From Anaerolineae bacterium (GTDB lineage Bacteria; Chloroflexota; Anaerolineae; Promineifilales; Promineifilaceae): a stretch of 49,645 bases of DNA. Location: positions 1 through 49,645 of the forward strand of contig SLGK01000289.1 in the NCBI GenBank assembly GCA_007123775.1. Direction: 5' to 3'. Below, one piece after another: positions 25,482 through 33,505 of this stretch. The stretch's first letter is position 1, and the number at the start of each line of letters is the position of its first letter. The notes below the pieces were generated by a model that was not told the origin of the DNA, did not search any database, and saw nothing but the letters and a program-made list of their open reading frames with translations. Made by a program: the position numbers and the translations under genes.

Positions 25482-27185
25482 CTAAACGGTGGGTGTGGCA
25501 GATAAGGCGGTAGTTATTCGTACTTGCTGATTGAATTGCGTGGTATCAATCAAATCAGTACGGTGCGTGAGGAGCAAGATAGTACGGCCGTTTCCCACCT
25601 TTAACACCGATTTGAGAACGGCAACGGCCGTTACCGGGTCTAAATTGGCCGTAATCTCATCCAGCAGCCAGATGGGAGCATCCTTGAGCAGCAGGCGAGC
25701 CAGCGCCAGCCGTTGACGCTCGCCACCGCTGAGCAGCGCACCCTCTTCGCCCACATAGGTATCATATCCCTGCGGTAGTTGCCCAATAAAGTCATGGATT
25801 TGGGCCGCCTGTGCCGCCGCTTCGATGTCGGCGTTGCTGGCCGTTTTACGGCCGATGCGTAGATTCTCGCGGATGGTGGTGTTAAAGAGGTGGGTGCGCT
25901 GCGTCATCACCCCAAACAGACCCACCACCTCCACCTGGGCCAGGCGGCTCAGGTCCACGCCCCCCACGCTGATCTGGCCCGATTCGATAGGCACCAGCCG
26001 CAGCAGTACGTTGATCAGCGACGATTTGCCCACGCCGCTTTCGCCGGTAATCAGAACTCGCTCCCCTTGCGGTACGGTGAGGGAGAAGTTGTGTAAAACG
26101 GCTGCTGCGGCAGGCTCAAGGCTGGCTACTTCGACAGGCTCAGTACAAGTTGTTTCGGTCTGGGCATAGCGGAACGTGACCTGATTCAGCACCAGATCAA
26201 AGTTGGTTTTGGGGGTCGGGTCGGGCTGGCTGGGTTGGGGCACGGCCGGTACGTTGTCGATAATTTCCAGAATGCGGTTGGCGGCGGCCATCTCTTTGCC
26301 CAAATGCTGCCCGGCCAGGGCCAGGGGCGTGATGGCCTCAAAGGCGGCAATGGCCCCCAGTGTGACCGTCGCCAGCAGCACCCCATCCACCCGACCAGTC
26401 GCCACCCACAGCACGCCGACCGCCGCCAGATTGACCAGCAGCAGCGACAGGCCGCCCTGGACGCTGTCCAGCCGCCCCAGGCGCCGCTCGGCCTGGGCCA
26501 GTTCGCCACTGATGGTGTGCAGGGTTTGGGCTTGAAAACGGCCGTAGCCAAAGGCCAGACTATCGGCCAAACCCTGCACCGTGTCTACCAGATGGGTGTT
26601 GATTTGCTGCCGGTTGTGGCCGACATCTCTGCCGGCCTGCTGGCCGCTCCACCAGGTAAAGAGGGGCAGCAGCGTGCCGGCCACCAGCATAAAGGCGACC
26701 AGTACCAGCGCGGTGGGGCCGTCGATGAAAGAGACGCCCACGCCCACGCCCAGGGTGACGACCAGGGCCACCAGCGGCGGGCTGACCAGGCGCAAGTAGA
26801 AGTTTTGCAGCTCGTCGATGTCGCCCACGACGCGCCCCATCAGGTCGCCGCTGCGGTAGGCTTGCAACTGAACCAGGGAAAGAGGTTCGAGCCGCTCGTA
26901 GAACCAGACGCGCAGCCGGGCCAGCAGGCGAAAGGTAACGTCGTGGCTGACCAGTCGTTCGAGGTAGCGGAAGAAGGCTCGCGCCAGCCCAAAGAGGCGC
27001 ACGGCGGTCGGGGCCAGTCCCAGTGAGGTGATGCCCAGTTGCAGCGCGGCGGTGCTGATGAGCCAGGCGGCGGTCATCATGAGGGCTATGCCGCTGCCAA
27101 TGGTCAGCACCCCCAGCAGCAGGGAGAGCAGGGCTTGTTTGAGAAACGGCCGTAATAGGCGGAGGATGGTTAGTAGGTTAGACAT
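25482..27185 (-). CDS. cydC: CydC subunit of the CydDC thiol-reductant ABC exporter
   Basis: 567 residues. Six-helix transmembrane domain (1-310) with the family's ALMMTAAWLIS segment, then an ATPase domain: Walker A GESGVGKSS, signature LLSGGERQR, Walker B WLLDE, followed by the D-loop TANLD. CydDC exports cysteine and glutathione to the periplasm and is needed for assembly of cytochrome bd, whose genes lie just upstream. An odd insert, TCTEPVEVASL, near the start of the ATPase domain corresponds to a short repeat in the DNA (26126-26149); it falls in a variable stretch between domains. ATG has no SD and is preceded by a heptamer hairpin, so translation may depend on coupling. Confidence 0.9.
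   Translation of the reverse strand: MSNLLTILRLLRPFLKQALLSLLLGVLTIGSGIALMMTAAWLISTAALQLGITSLGLAPTAVRLFGLARAFFRYLERLVSHDVTFRLLARLRVWFYERLEPLSLVQLQAYRSGDLMGRVVGDIDELQNFYLRLVSPPLVALVVTLGVGVGVSFIDGPTALVLVAFMLVAGTLLPLFTWWSGQQAGRDVGHNRQQINTHLVDTVQGLADSLAFGYGRFQAQTLHTISGELAQAERRLGRLDSVQGGLSLLLVNLAAVGVLWVATGRVDGVLLATVTLGAIAAFEAITPLALAGQHLGKEMAAANRILEIIDNVPAVPQPSQPDPTPKTNFDLVLNQVTFRYAQTETTCTEPVEVASLEPAAAAVLHNFSLTVPQGERVLITGESGVGKSSLINVLLRLVPIESGQISVGGVDLSRLAQVEVVGLFGVMTQRTHLFNTTIRENLRIGRKTASNADIEAAAQAAQIHDFIGQLPQGYDTYVGEEGALLSGGERQRLALARLLLKDAPIWLLDEITANLDPVTAVAVLKSVLKVGNGRTILLLTHRTDLIDTTQFNQQVRITTALSATPTV
26126..26149 (-). repeat. Short repeat-like insert in cydC encoding a CTEPVEV peptide
   Basis: On the minus strand the segment reads as TGTACTGAGCCTGTCGAAG and is translated in frame as CTEPVEV. 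The peptide does not belong to CydC and resembles a dispersed repeat I recall from other bacterial genomes. It sits in the linker before the FSLTVPQGE strand of the ATPase domain. Confidence 0.5.
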
Positions 27186-27193
27186 TATTGTTT

Positions 27194-27274
27194 GTGAAAC
27201 GTAATGCGTAAAACGTAAAACGTAAGGAGAGTTTCGCGCAGCCCATTACGCATTACGCATTACGTTTTACGTTT
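27194..27274. repeat. Heptamer hairpin at the cydD-cydC junction
   Basis: Left arm of ACGTAAA-type units (27197-27225) and right arm of CATTACG/TTTTACG units (27246-27274), largely reverse complements. The cydD stop codon (TAA, 27269-27267) is inside the right arm. Confidence 0.75.
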
Positions 27275-28988
27275 CTGTGTTCAGCAGCTCAAAATACGCC
27301 CCGCGCCGGGCCACCAGTTCCGCATGGGTGCCACTTTCGATGATACGGCCGTTGTCCAACACCACAATCCGGTCCGCCTGCTGAATGGTATGCAGCCGGT
27401 GGGCGATGGTGATCACAGTCGCGCCCGCCGTTAGCTCGCGCAGCCGCTCCAGGATGATTTGCTCATTGTCGCTGTCCAGGTTGGCGGTGGCCTCGTCAAA
27501 GATGTAGAGGTCGGGCTGGCGCAGCAGGGCGCGGGCCAGGGCCAGCCGTTGGGCCTGGCCACCGCTCAGCCGCGTCCCGTTTTCGCCAACGATGGTGTCG
27601 TACCCCTGGGGCAATTGTTGAATAAAGGCGTGGGCGTTGGCCGCCTTTGCCGCCGCTTCAATTTCGGCGTCGCTGGCCACCCCGTTGCCCAAACGAATGT
27701 TGGTGGCCACGCTCCTGTTGAACAGGTAGCCCTGCTGCGGCACCCAGCCGATAGTAGCCCGCCAGGCGTCGGCGTCGATGGCTTGCAGGTCGGTCTGGCC
27801 CTGGCCGTGGTGGAGTTGAATACGGCCGTTTTCCGGCATTACAAAGCGCAGCAGCAGTTTGGCGATGGTCGATTTGCCGCTGCCCGTGCGCCCCACCAGG
27901 GCCACATGCTCCCCGCGCCGGATAGTCAGCGTGATAGGGTGTAGGGCTACTCGTTCCCCCGCCGCAAAAGAAACGGCCACCTGATCGAACTGGATGGCAT
28001 CGTAGGCAGGCACAGATTTTTCTTCACCTGCTGTCTGGGGCAAGGGGGTGTTTAGAATGGTATAGATGCGCTCGGCGGCGGCCGCCCCATCCCGGCCGGC
28101 GTGGAATTTGGCCCCCAGGTGGCGCAGCGGTTGGTAAAAGTCAGGGGCCAGCACCAGCAGAAAGAGGGCTTGTTCAAAGAAGAGACGGCCGTATAACAGC
28201 CGCAGTCCCACTTCTACCGCCACCACCGCAATACTGAGCATCGCCACCAGTTCCAGGGCAAAAGCCGACAGAAAGGCGATCCGCAGCACCGCCAGCGTAC
28301 TCTGCCGGTACTGGTCGGTAATGCGGGCGATAATGCCGATTTGGGCCTGGCTGCGGTTGAACAGCTTGAGCGTGGTTAGCCCCTGCATCACGTCCAGAAA
28401 GTGGGCGCTAAGCTGGCCTAGCTGGGCGTATTTGGTTTTGGCCAATGCGCCCGCCATCTGCCCAATCAGGACCATGAAAATGGGGATGAGCGGGGCGGTA
28501 ATGAGCAGCACGAAGAAGGTGAGCAGGTCGATGGGCAGCACAAAGAGCAAAATGACCAGCGGCACCAGCAAAAAGGTGAAGAGGGCGGGCAGGTAGTCGC
28601 GGAAGAAGCTGTCCAGGCTCTCGATGCCTTCGGTAACGGTCAGGGCCAGTTCGCCGCTGCGCTCTTGCTGGGTATAGCCTGGCCCCAGCTTGAGCAGATG
28701 GTCTACCAATCGCTGGCGGAGGGCTTGTTTAACGCGAATGGCAACGGAATCGGCCGTTAATTGGATGCCGATCTGGTTGAGGCCGCGCAGCCCAACGACC
28801 AGCAGTAGTCCCACGAACAGCCCGTGCAGTTCGGGACGCGCCGCCCCTTCTAAAAAGACGCGGCTGATGATGCGGCTCAAAAAAAAGGCCTGCCCGATAA
28901 TGAGCAGGCCCCCTATCAGGCTCAGGCCAACGGTGGCCATAAAGGCAAAGCGGGCCAGACGCGCTTCGCCGAGTAGACGTTTGTCCAT
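27267..28988 (-). CDS. cydD: CydD subunit of the CydDC thiol-reductant ABC exporter
   Basis: 573 residues. Transmembrane domain 1-320 including the LLIIGQAFFLSRIIS segment typical of CydD, then an ATPase: Walker A GRTGSGKST, signature LSGGQAQRLALARAL, Walker B LYIFDE with TANLD, and the H-loop in TIAHRLHT. It forms a heterodimer with CydC. Order on the transcript is cydA, cydB, cydD, cydC. Its last codons (Thr, stop) come from the adjoining repeat. No SD is seen before ATG 28988; the repeat arm lies five bases upstream of the start. Confidence 0.92.
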   Translation of the reverse strand: MDKRLLGEARLARFAFMATVGLSLIGGLLIIGQAFFLSRIISRVFLEGAARPELHGLFVGLLLVVGLRGLNQIGIQLTADSVAIRVKQALRQRLVDHLLKLGPGYTQQERSGELALTVTEGIESLDSFFRDYLPALFTFLLVPLVILLFVLPIDLLTFFVLLITAPLIPIFMVLIGQMAGALAKTKYAQLGQLSAHFLDVMQGLTTLKLFNRSQAQIGIIARITDQYRQSTLAVLRIAFLSAFALELVAMLSIAVVAVEVGLRLLYGRLFFEQALFLLVLAPDFYQPLRHLGAKFHAGRDGAAAAERIYTILNTPLPQTAGEEKSVPAYDAIQFDQVAVSFAAGERVALHPITLTIRRGEHVALVGRTGSGKSTIAKLLLRFVMPENGRIQLHHGQGQTDLQAIDADAWRATIGWVPQQGYLFNRSVATNIRLGNGVASDAEIEAAAKAANAHAFIQQLPQGYDTIVGENGTRLSGGQAQRLALARALLRQPDLYIFDEATANLDSDNEQIILERLRELTAGATVITIAHRLHTIQQADRIVVLDNGRIIESGTHAELVARRGAYFELLNTET

Positions 28989-28992
28989 AGCA

Positions 28993-29062
28993 GAACGTAA
29001 AACGTAAAGCGTAAAACGTAACGGGTAAGGTCTTACGCATTACGTTTTACGCTTTACGCTCA
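28993..29062. repeat. Heptamer hairpin at the cydB-cydD junction
   Basis: Left arm of ACGTAAA/GCGTAAA units (28994-29029), right arm CATTACG/TTTTACG/CTTTACG units (29032-29060), with only two or three bases between them. The cydB stop codon (TGA, 29062-29060) abuts the array. Confidence 0.75.
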
Positions 29063-30079
29063 GTATTCCAAATGACTATCGGCCGTTACGCGCTCGCGGA
29101 AGACCCAGTAGGACCAGGCCTGGTAGCCCAGCACAATCGGTACAAAGATGAGGGCCACAATGGACATCACTTGCAGCGTGTAGGGGCTGGCGGAGGCGTT
29201 GTAGATGGTCAGGTCGAATTCGCTGCCGAGGGTGGAGGGCATGACGCGGGGGAAGAGGCCGCCAAAGAGGAAGACGACGGTCCCGGCCAGGGTGAGGCCG
29301 GTGCCGATGAAGGCGGTGCCGTAGCGGGCTTTGGTAATCATGAAAGCAGCGACGAGCAGGGCGATAACGGCCGTTGCCAACCCCAACCCCTGCACCAGAT
29401 TCACACCTACAAACAGGTCGGTCTCGATGAAGCTAAAGCCGACAAACGCCACCACAATCACCGTCGTGGGAATCCAAAGCCAGCGCAGAATCCGCTTCAC
29501 CCGTTCCAGAATCACGTCGGTTGTTTTCAGGCTGAGGAAGAGCGCACCGTGCAGGCTAAAGAGGGCCAGCGTGACCAACCCGCCCAGCAGGGCAAAGGGG
29601 TTGAGCAGGCTGAAGAAGGTGCCGGTAAAGGTCATGCTGGCATCAATAGGCACACCGCGCACGATATTGGCAAACGCGACACCCCACAGGATAGCCGACA
29701 GCAGACTGCCCACAAACAGGGCCACGTCCCACGTTTTGCGCCATTTGGGGTTCTCATCCTTGCTGCGGAACTCAAAAGCCACGCCCCGAATAATCAGCCC
29801 CACCAAAATCAGGAACAGGGCCAGGTAAAAGCCGCTAAACAGCGTGGCGTACCAGTGGGGGAAAGCGGCAAACATCGCGCCACCGGCCGTCAGCAGCCAC
29901 ACTTCATTGCCATCCCAATGGGGCCCGATGGTGTTGATAACCACCCGCCGCTCCTTGTCCTCTTTAGCTACGAAGGGGAGCAGAATGCCCACACCATAAT
30001 CAAAGCCTTCCAGGAAAAAGAAGCCGGTGAACAGAACGGCGATTAAAACAAACCAGAGAATATTTAGATCAATTGACAT
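29060..30079 (-). CDS. cydB: Cytochrome bd quinol oxidase subunit II
   Basis: 339 residues with eight or so transmembrane helices, usual length for the family. The start, NILWFVLIAVLFTGFFFLEGFDYGVG, contains the conserved F-LEGFD-G motif, followed by NTIGPHWDGNEVWL, a second family signature. CydB pairs with CydA and supports its haem core; it holds no haem ligands of its own in most types. SD AGGAG lies six bases before ATG. It is flanked on both sides by heptamer hairpins, the one toward cydA being the longest in the window. Confidence 0.95.
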   Translation of the reverse strand: MSIDLNILWFVLIAVLFTGFFFLEGFDYGVGILLPFVAKEDKERRVVINTIGPHWDGNEVWLLTAGGAMFAAFPHWYATLFSGFYLALFLILVGLIIRGVAFEFRSKDENPKWRKTWDVALFVGSLLSAILWGVAFANIVRGVPIDASMTFTGTFFSLLNPFALLGGLVTLALFSLHGALFLSLKTTDVILERVKRILRWLWIPTTVIVVAFVGFSFIETDLFVGVNLVQGLGLATAVIALLVAAFMITKARYGTAFIGTGLTLAGTVVFLFGGLFPRVMPSTLGSEFDLTIYNASASPYTLQVMSIVALIFVPIVLGYQAWSYWVFRERVTADSHLEY

Positions 30080-30112
30080 ACTAATCTCCTAATAGCGGGG
30101 AGTTAACAAACC

Positions 30113-30217
30113 GTGAAACGTAAAACGTAAAACGTAAAACGTAACTGGCAGTGCATTACGCACTACGCACTACGCACTACGCACTACGCACTACGCACTA
30201 CGCACTACGCACTACGC
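30113..30217. repeat. Long heptamer array at the cydA-cydB junction
   Basis: Left arm: four or so AACGTAA(A) units (30113-30144). Right side: CATTACG followed by eight exact CACTACG copies (30161-30216). The right array ends four bases before the cydA stop codon (30223-30221). The uniformity of the eight copies suggests recent expansion. Confidence 0.85.
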
Positions 30218-30220
30218 TCT

Positions 30221-31645
30221 CTAATACGCCACGTCCAACTGCGCCTGGTCCTCATCGGATGGCTTGGGCAGGGGCAGCAGATCATCTCCGCCCTGGCTCT
30301 TGGTGGCGAATTTCCATAGCAGGTAAAAGTTGGCAACACTGAGCGAGCCGTAGACAAGGGTGAAGCCAATCAGCGTAATCCACAGATCTGTTACCGTCAG
30401 GTTGGGCGAGATGCCTTCCTCAGTTTTCATCAACCCTTGCACAATCCAGGGCTGACGGCCGAGTTCGGTCAAAATCCAGCCGGTGGCATTAGCCACGTAA
30501 GGCAGCACAATCAGGAAGGGCAGCACGGCCAAAAAGCGGGGCGATTCTAGCAGCGTGCCGCGCCACCAGAGGTAAATACCGATCATTGCGGCGATGCTCA
30601 TAAAAATACCAAAGCCCACCATCGCCCGGAAACTCCAGTAGATGAGCCAGATCATCGGCGGCACGTAGTCGGCATCGGGGCCGTAGGCGTGGGCGAACTG
30701 CTGCTGGTAATGGGCGTTCAGGTCGTTAATACCCGGCACCATCCCTTCAAAGGAGTCGTAGGTGAGCAGCGTGAGCAGGGAGGGGATGCGAATGTTGATC
30801 ACATCGGTGCGGCTGGCTTCGTCGCCAACCTGGAAGAAGGAGAGGGCGGCGGGGGATTCGGTTTCCCACAAGCCCTCGGCGGCGGCCAGTTTCATCGGCT
30901 GTTTTTCGAGCATAAACTGACCGGCGTAATGGCCTACAAACATGGTAAGCATGACGGCGGACAGGCCAAAGACCAGCCCAATTCTCATAGAGCGGGTGAA
31001 CATGATCCGCTCGTCGTCGGTGGGCTGGCGGGCCAGCCGGTAGGCGCTGATGGCTATCAGGAAGAAGCCGGCCGTGGCAAACGCACCAAAAATAACGTGT
31101 GGAAATTGGAGGAAGACGTTGGGGTTGGTGACAATGGCCCCGAAATCGATCATCTGGGCACGGCCGTTTACAATCTCATACCCCACCGGATTCTGCATCC
31201 AGCTATTGGCAATCAGAATCCACAGACTGGAAATGGTCGCCCCAAAGGCAACCATCCAGATAGTCGCCAGATGCAGCGGCTTAGACAGCCGGTCCCAGCC
31301 AAAAATCCAGAGACCGATGAAGGTACTTTCGATAAAGAAAGCCATCAACGCCTCAATGGCCAGGGGCGCGCCAAAAATGTCCCCTACAAAGCGGGAATAT
31401 TCAGACCAGGCCATGCCAAACTGAAATTCCTGGACAATACCGGTCACAATGCCCATGGCAAAGTTGATCAGGAACAATTTGCCCCAGAATTTGGTCATCC
31501 GTTTGTAGTTTTCATCACCGGTGCGGTAGTAGAGGGTTTGCATGATGGCCACGACCAGGGCCAGGCCAATCGTCAGGGGAACAAATATGAAGTGAAATAA
31601 GGTAGTCGATGCGAATTGCAGTCGAGCCAGGTCGGCTATTTCCAT
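30221..31645 (-). CDS. cydA: Cytochrome bd quinol oxidase subunit I
   Basis: 474 residues, nine transmembrane helices. Haem ligands are visible: His18 (FHFIFVPLT), His183 (FPHVIFGAF) and the Met of FRAMVGFG; the acidic pair of the proton path is in IEALMAFFIEST. GWILTELGRQPW is the family signature near residue 400. The Q-loop is short, so this is the short-Q-loop class, not the E. coli-type insert. It oxidises quinol and reduces O2 to water with high affinity, conserving a proton gradient by charge separation. SD AAGGAG precedes ATG. A palindromic operator candidate and repeats lie upstream. No small CydX gene was found directly next to it. Confidence 0.96.
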   Translation of the reverse strand: MEIADLARLQFASTTLFHFIFVPLTIGLALVVAIMQTLYYRTGDENYKRMTKFWGKLFLINFAMGIVTGIVQEFQFGMAWSEYSRFVGDIFGAPLAIEALMAFFIESTFIGLWIFGWDRLSKPLHLATIWMVAFGATISSLWILIANSWMQNPVGYEIVNGRAQMIDFGAIVTNPNVFLQFPHVIFGAFATAGFFLIAISAYRLARQPTDDERIMFTRSMRIGLVFGLSAVMLTMFVGHYAGQFMLEKQPMKLAAAEGLWETESPAALSFFQVGDEASRTDVINIRIPSLLTLLTYDSFEGMVPGINDLNAHYQQQFAHAYGPDADYVPPMIWLIYWSFRAMVGFGIFMSIAAMIGIYLWWRGTLLESPRFLAVLPFLIVLPYVANATGWILTELGRQPWIVQGLMKTEEGISPNLTVTDLWITLIGFTLVYGSLSVANFYLLWKFATKSQGGDDLLPLPKPSDEDQAQLDVAY

Positions 31646-31663
31646 AATAAATCTCCTTCGAAA

Positions 31664-31703
31664 ATAGGACGTAGATTAACGCGGATAAACGCAGATAATT
31701 TTC
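31664..31703. repeat. GGACGTAGATTAACGC repeat upstream of cydA
   Basis: AATAGGACGTAGATTAACGC and following CGGATAAACGCAGAT words match the array at 36950-37029 in the fdsA leader, so this is a dispersed family with 9-10-base units. Here only one arm is clear. Confidence 0.55.
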
Positions 31704-31828
31704 ATTTATCGTGGTGCGCTGCGCCCATGGGGAACTCCTGTGCAGCTATCGTTGACCAACAAAAAGCCAGGCCCGGATAAGTCGAGCCTCGCTAGAGGGA
31801 AAGATAGCCCTGTTGGGAGATTTTTAAA

Positions 31829-31842
31829 GTGACATTTGTCAC
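31829..31842. promoter_or_regulatory. Candidate operator upstream of cydA
   Basis: Perfect inverted repeat GTGACA-TT-TGTCAC, about 185 bases before the cydA ATG. Its form is similar to sites of Crp/Fnr-family regulators (TGTGA or TTGAT half-sites), which often control bd oxidase, but the spacing is shorter than usual. It lies in the 429-base gap 31646-32074, which also holds a strong hairpin and a second inverted repeat but no gene. Confidence 0.35.
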
Positions 31843-31872
31843 GATTATCTTATGGGTTTATTATTGAGCGTA

Positions 31873-31927
31873 GCAGGGCGTGGTGAGGTTTTTTTCTTTT
31901 TTTTCCTCACCACGTCCTGCGTTTTTT
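31873..31927 (+). terminator. Strong hairpin with T-run
   Basis: A 16-base stem (GCAGGGCGTGGTGAGG with its near-perfect complement at 31905-31920) around a 16-base T-rich loop, followed by six T on the plus strand. The shape is that of a Rho-independent terminator for plus-strand transcription, yet no plus-strand gene precedes it; it may also stop read-through from the minus-strand gene at 32075. Confidence 0.5.
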
Positions 31928-31992
31928 GTGATAACAACGGATTGGGGGAAGGAGCGGATCAGAAAAATCCGATAACTACTAACGTTCTCCGG

Positions 31993-32052
31993 AGATTGGA
32001 CCAATTTTACTCACCCAATTGCTGCATCCACCAGAGCAAATTGGTCCAATCT
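31993..32052. repeat. Perfect 15-base inverted repeat near the DoxX-like gene
   Basis: AGATTGGACCAATTT at 31993-32007 and its exact complement at 32038-32052, with 30 bases between. It sits just past the stop of the minus-strand gene at 32075 and could be a terminator-like stem or a dispersed repeat. Confidence 0.55.
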
Positions 32053-32074
32053 GGCTCAAGATCCGTTCCATCCT

Positions 32075-33157
32075 TTATCCGCTGTTTTCTTCGTAGAGGG
32101 GAACGGCCGTTTGTTCATCCTGGTATTGCTCATAAACCGATTGCGCCCCGTAGACGTAGGGGGCGGCAATCAGAATCAGGAACAGGAGGAAGTTGACGGA
32201 GGCAAAGGCAATCCGCAGCGGCAGCCGTTTGTGGAAGGTGATAGGGGCGCGGTAAATGCGGCCGGGTCCTTCAATGACGAAGACGATCAGCGCTGCGTGT
32301 AAGATCGTGTGGCCGATGACCTCTACCTTGCCAAAGACCAGCGTGGTGGTGAAGAAAACCAGGGTGATGACGAGGGAAAACGGCCGTTGTAGCAAGTTGA
32401 TAATCAGCAAATAACCCAGCGCCAGCTCCACAAAAGCGGCCGAGTAGATAAAAAACTGGAAGTCAAACCCCAGCGCCAACTGCGGATTCTGCTCCAGAAT
32501 GTAGAGACTCCACTGAGGGTAAACCATCTTCTCCAGCGCCAGCCAGGCCAGCGAAAAGCCTAGCGTAGCGTACAGGGCCGGAATGCCCGTGCCGCTGATC
32601 CGCTCATTATCTATCTGGGTGACAATCAGGTAATAGCCGACCCCCAAAAAGATGAGGTAGTCGAGCATGTAGAAGAGGCCGTATTCATAAATGCCCATGC
32701 CGTACAGCCCTAACACGCCCAGGCCAGCAATGGGGGTCGTGGCCGGGAAGAGCAAGAGCAAGGCCAGGAAAAATTGAATCCAGCCAATGACCGGCCCGGT
32801 GGTCAGGTCGGGCGAGAGCATGGTGTCGGCCTGCCAGGAGAGCAGTAGCGTGACGCCCATGCCGATACGCATAACCAGCACCGACTGGTCACGATGGCTT
32901 TCCAGCCAGCCGTTGAGCCGGTTGTACCAGGAGACATCTTGCAGGCGTCGTTCCACCAGAACCAGGCCGCCGATGACGACCGCGCTCAACAGCGTCAGCC
33001 CGATGAAAAGCGGGGTGAGCATCTCGCCGAGTGTTCGCGGCCGGTCGCCAAAAGAAAAGTCGCTGAACCATTTGACGTGGGCAACGGCCGTTTCGCTGCC
33101 TAGCAAAAACAGTCCCACCGCTGCCAGCAAACCCAACAGGACCAGATAACGGCGCAC
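32075..33157 (-). CDS. Multi-pass membrane protein, DoxX-like, with signal-like N-terminus
   Basis: 360 residues: a hydrophobic N-terminal segment ending in AVAHVKWF, then eight or more membrane helices. The pattern of four-helix stretches with MRIGMGVTLLLSWQ recalls DoxX/DoxD-type proteins, but no clear family motif proves it. Possible link to redox or quinone metabolism comes only from its place next to the cyd genes. The start is GTG 33157, with SD AAGGAGG inside the end of the 31-codon gene upstream, two bases after that gene's stop, so translation is probably coupled. Confidence 0.65.
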   Translation of the reverse strand: MRRYLVLLGLLAAVGLFLLGSETAVAHVKWFSDFSFGDRPRTLGEMLTPLFIGLTLLSAVVIGGLVLVERRLQDVSWYNRLNGWLESHRDQSVLVMRIGMGVTLLLSWQADTMLSPDLTTGPVIGWIQFFLALLLLFPATTPIAGLGVLGLYGMGIYEYGLFYMLDYLIFLGVGYYLIVTQIDNERISGTGIPALYATLGFSLAWLALEKMVYPQWSLYILEQNPQLALGFDFQFFIYSAAFVELALGYLLIINLLQRPFSLVITLVFFTTTLVFGKVEVIGHTILHAALIVFVIEGPGRIYRAPITFHKRLPLRIAFASVNFLLFLILIAAPYVYGAQSVYEQYQDEQTAVPLYEENSG

Positions 33158-33159
33158 CG

Positions 33160-33255
33160 CTAACCCTCCTTATCTCCCGCCATTTGGGGGTAAATGACAG
33201 CAACCAGCACTAAAACTAGAAAAACCAACATGAAAAATATGCCAATTGGGTCCAT
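33160..33255 (-). CDS. 31-residue single-span membrane peptide, translationally coupled to the next gene
   Basis: A short frame not usually called: ATG at 33255, TAG at 33160. The peptide starts MDPIGIFFMLVFLVLVLV, one transmembrane helix, then a short tail ending in DKEG. SD AGAGGA lies about eight bases before the ATG. Its last codons AAG GAG GGT double as the SD of the following gene, whose GTG lies two bases after the stop. The arrangement and size resemble small accessory subunits of membrane oxidases (CydX/CbdX class), but there is no sequence match that I can claim. The real coding status rests on the SD, the hydrophobic profile and the coupling. Confidence 0.65.
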   Translation of the reverse strand: MDPIGIFFMLVFLVLVLVAVIYPQMAGDKEG

Positions 33256-33309
33256 TGAAATATCCTCTTTAGTTTGATATAGTGTAACAAGTCCCATACA
33301 TTGCCTATA

Positions 33310-33339
33310 ATTCTAGTCTATTGCTACACACCCCGGCAA
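33310..33339 (-). promoter_or_regulatory. Weak promoter candidate for the small-peptide operon
   Basis: On the minus strand TTGCCG (33339-33334), 18-base spacer and TAGAAT (33315-33310), about 55 bases before the ATG at 33255. Confidence 0.3.
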
Positions 33340-33505
33340 CTTTGATTCCATTTTGGTCATTTGCTATCTGAATTCTCTAAACTTAATGGTGGTCGATGGC
33401 ATAAGCACACCCGTGAATTACATTTATCTCCACATCCGGCGTCTTTTGTCACTATTGTATTTTTGACACTTACCCTACACTGATGGTGACTGAAACGCAT
33501 ACCAA

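Noticed and set aside
25482..28988. The two ABC proteins as multidrug exporters
   Set aside because: Their transmembrane domains and position next to cydAB match CydD and CydC.
29072..30046. Long open frame opposite cydB (324 codons)
   Set aside because: Shadow of cydB caused by GC-rich third positions; Gly/Gln/His/Glu-rich without a fold.
27194..30217. cyd junction hairpins as ordinary terminators
   Set aside because: They lack T-runs, lie inside an operon and consist of tandem words; termination there would split the operon.
31852..32196. 114-codon plus-strand frame with a Phe run
   Set aside because: It translates the T-rich hairpin loop and overlaps the end of the membrane protein gene on the other strand; not a plausible protein.
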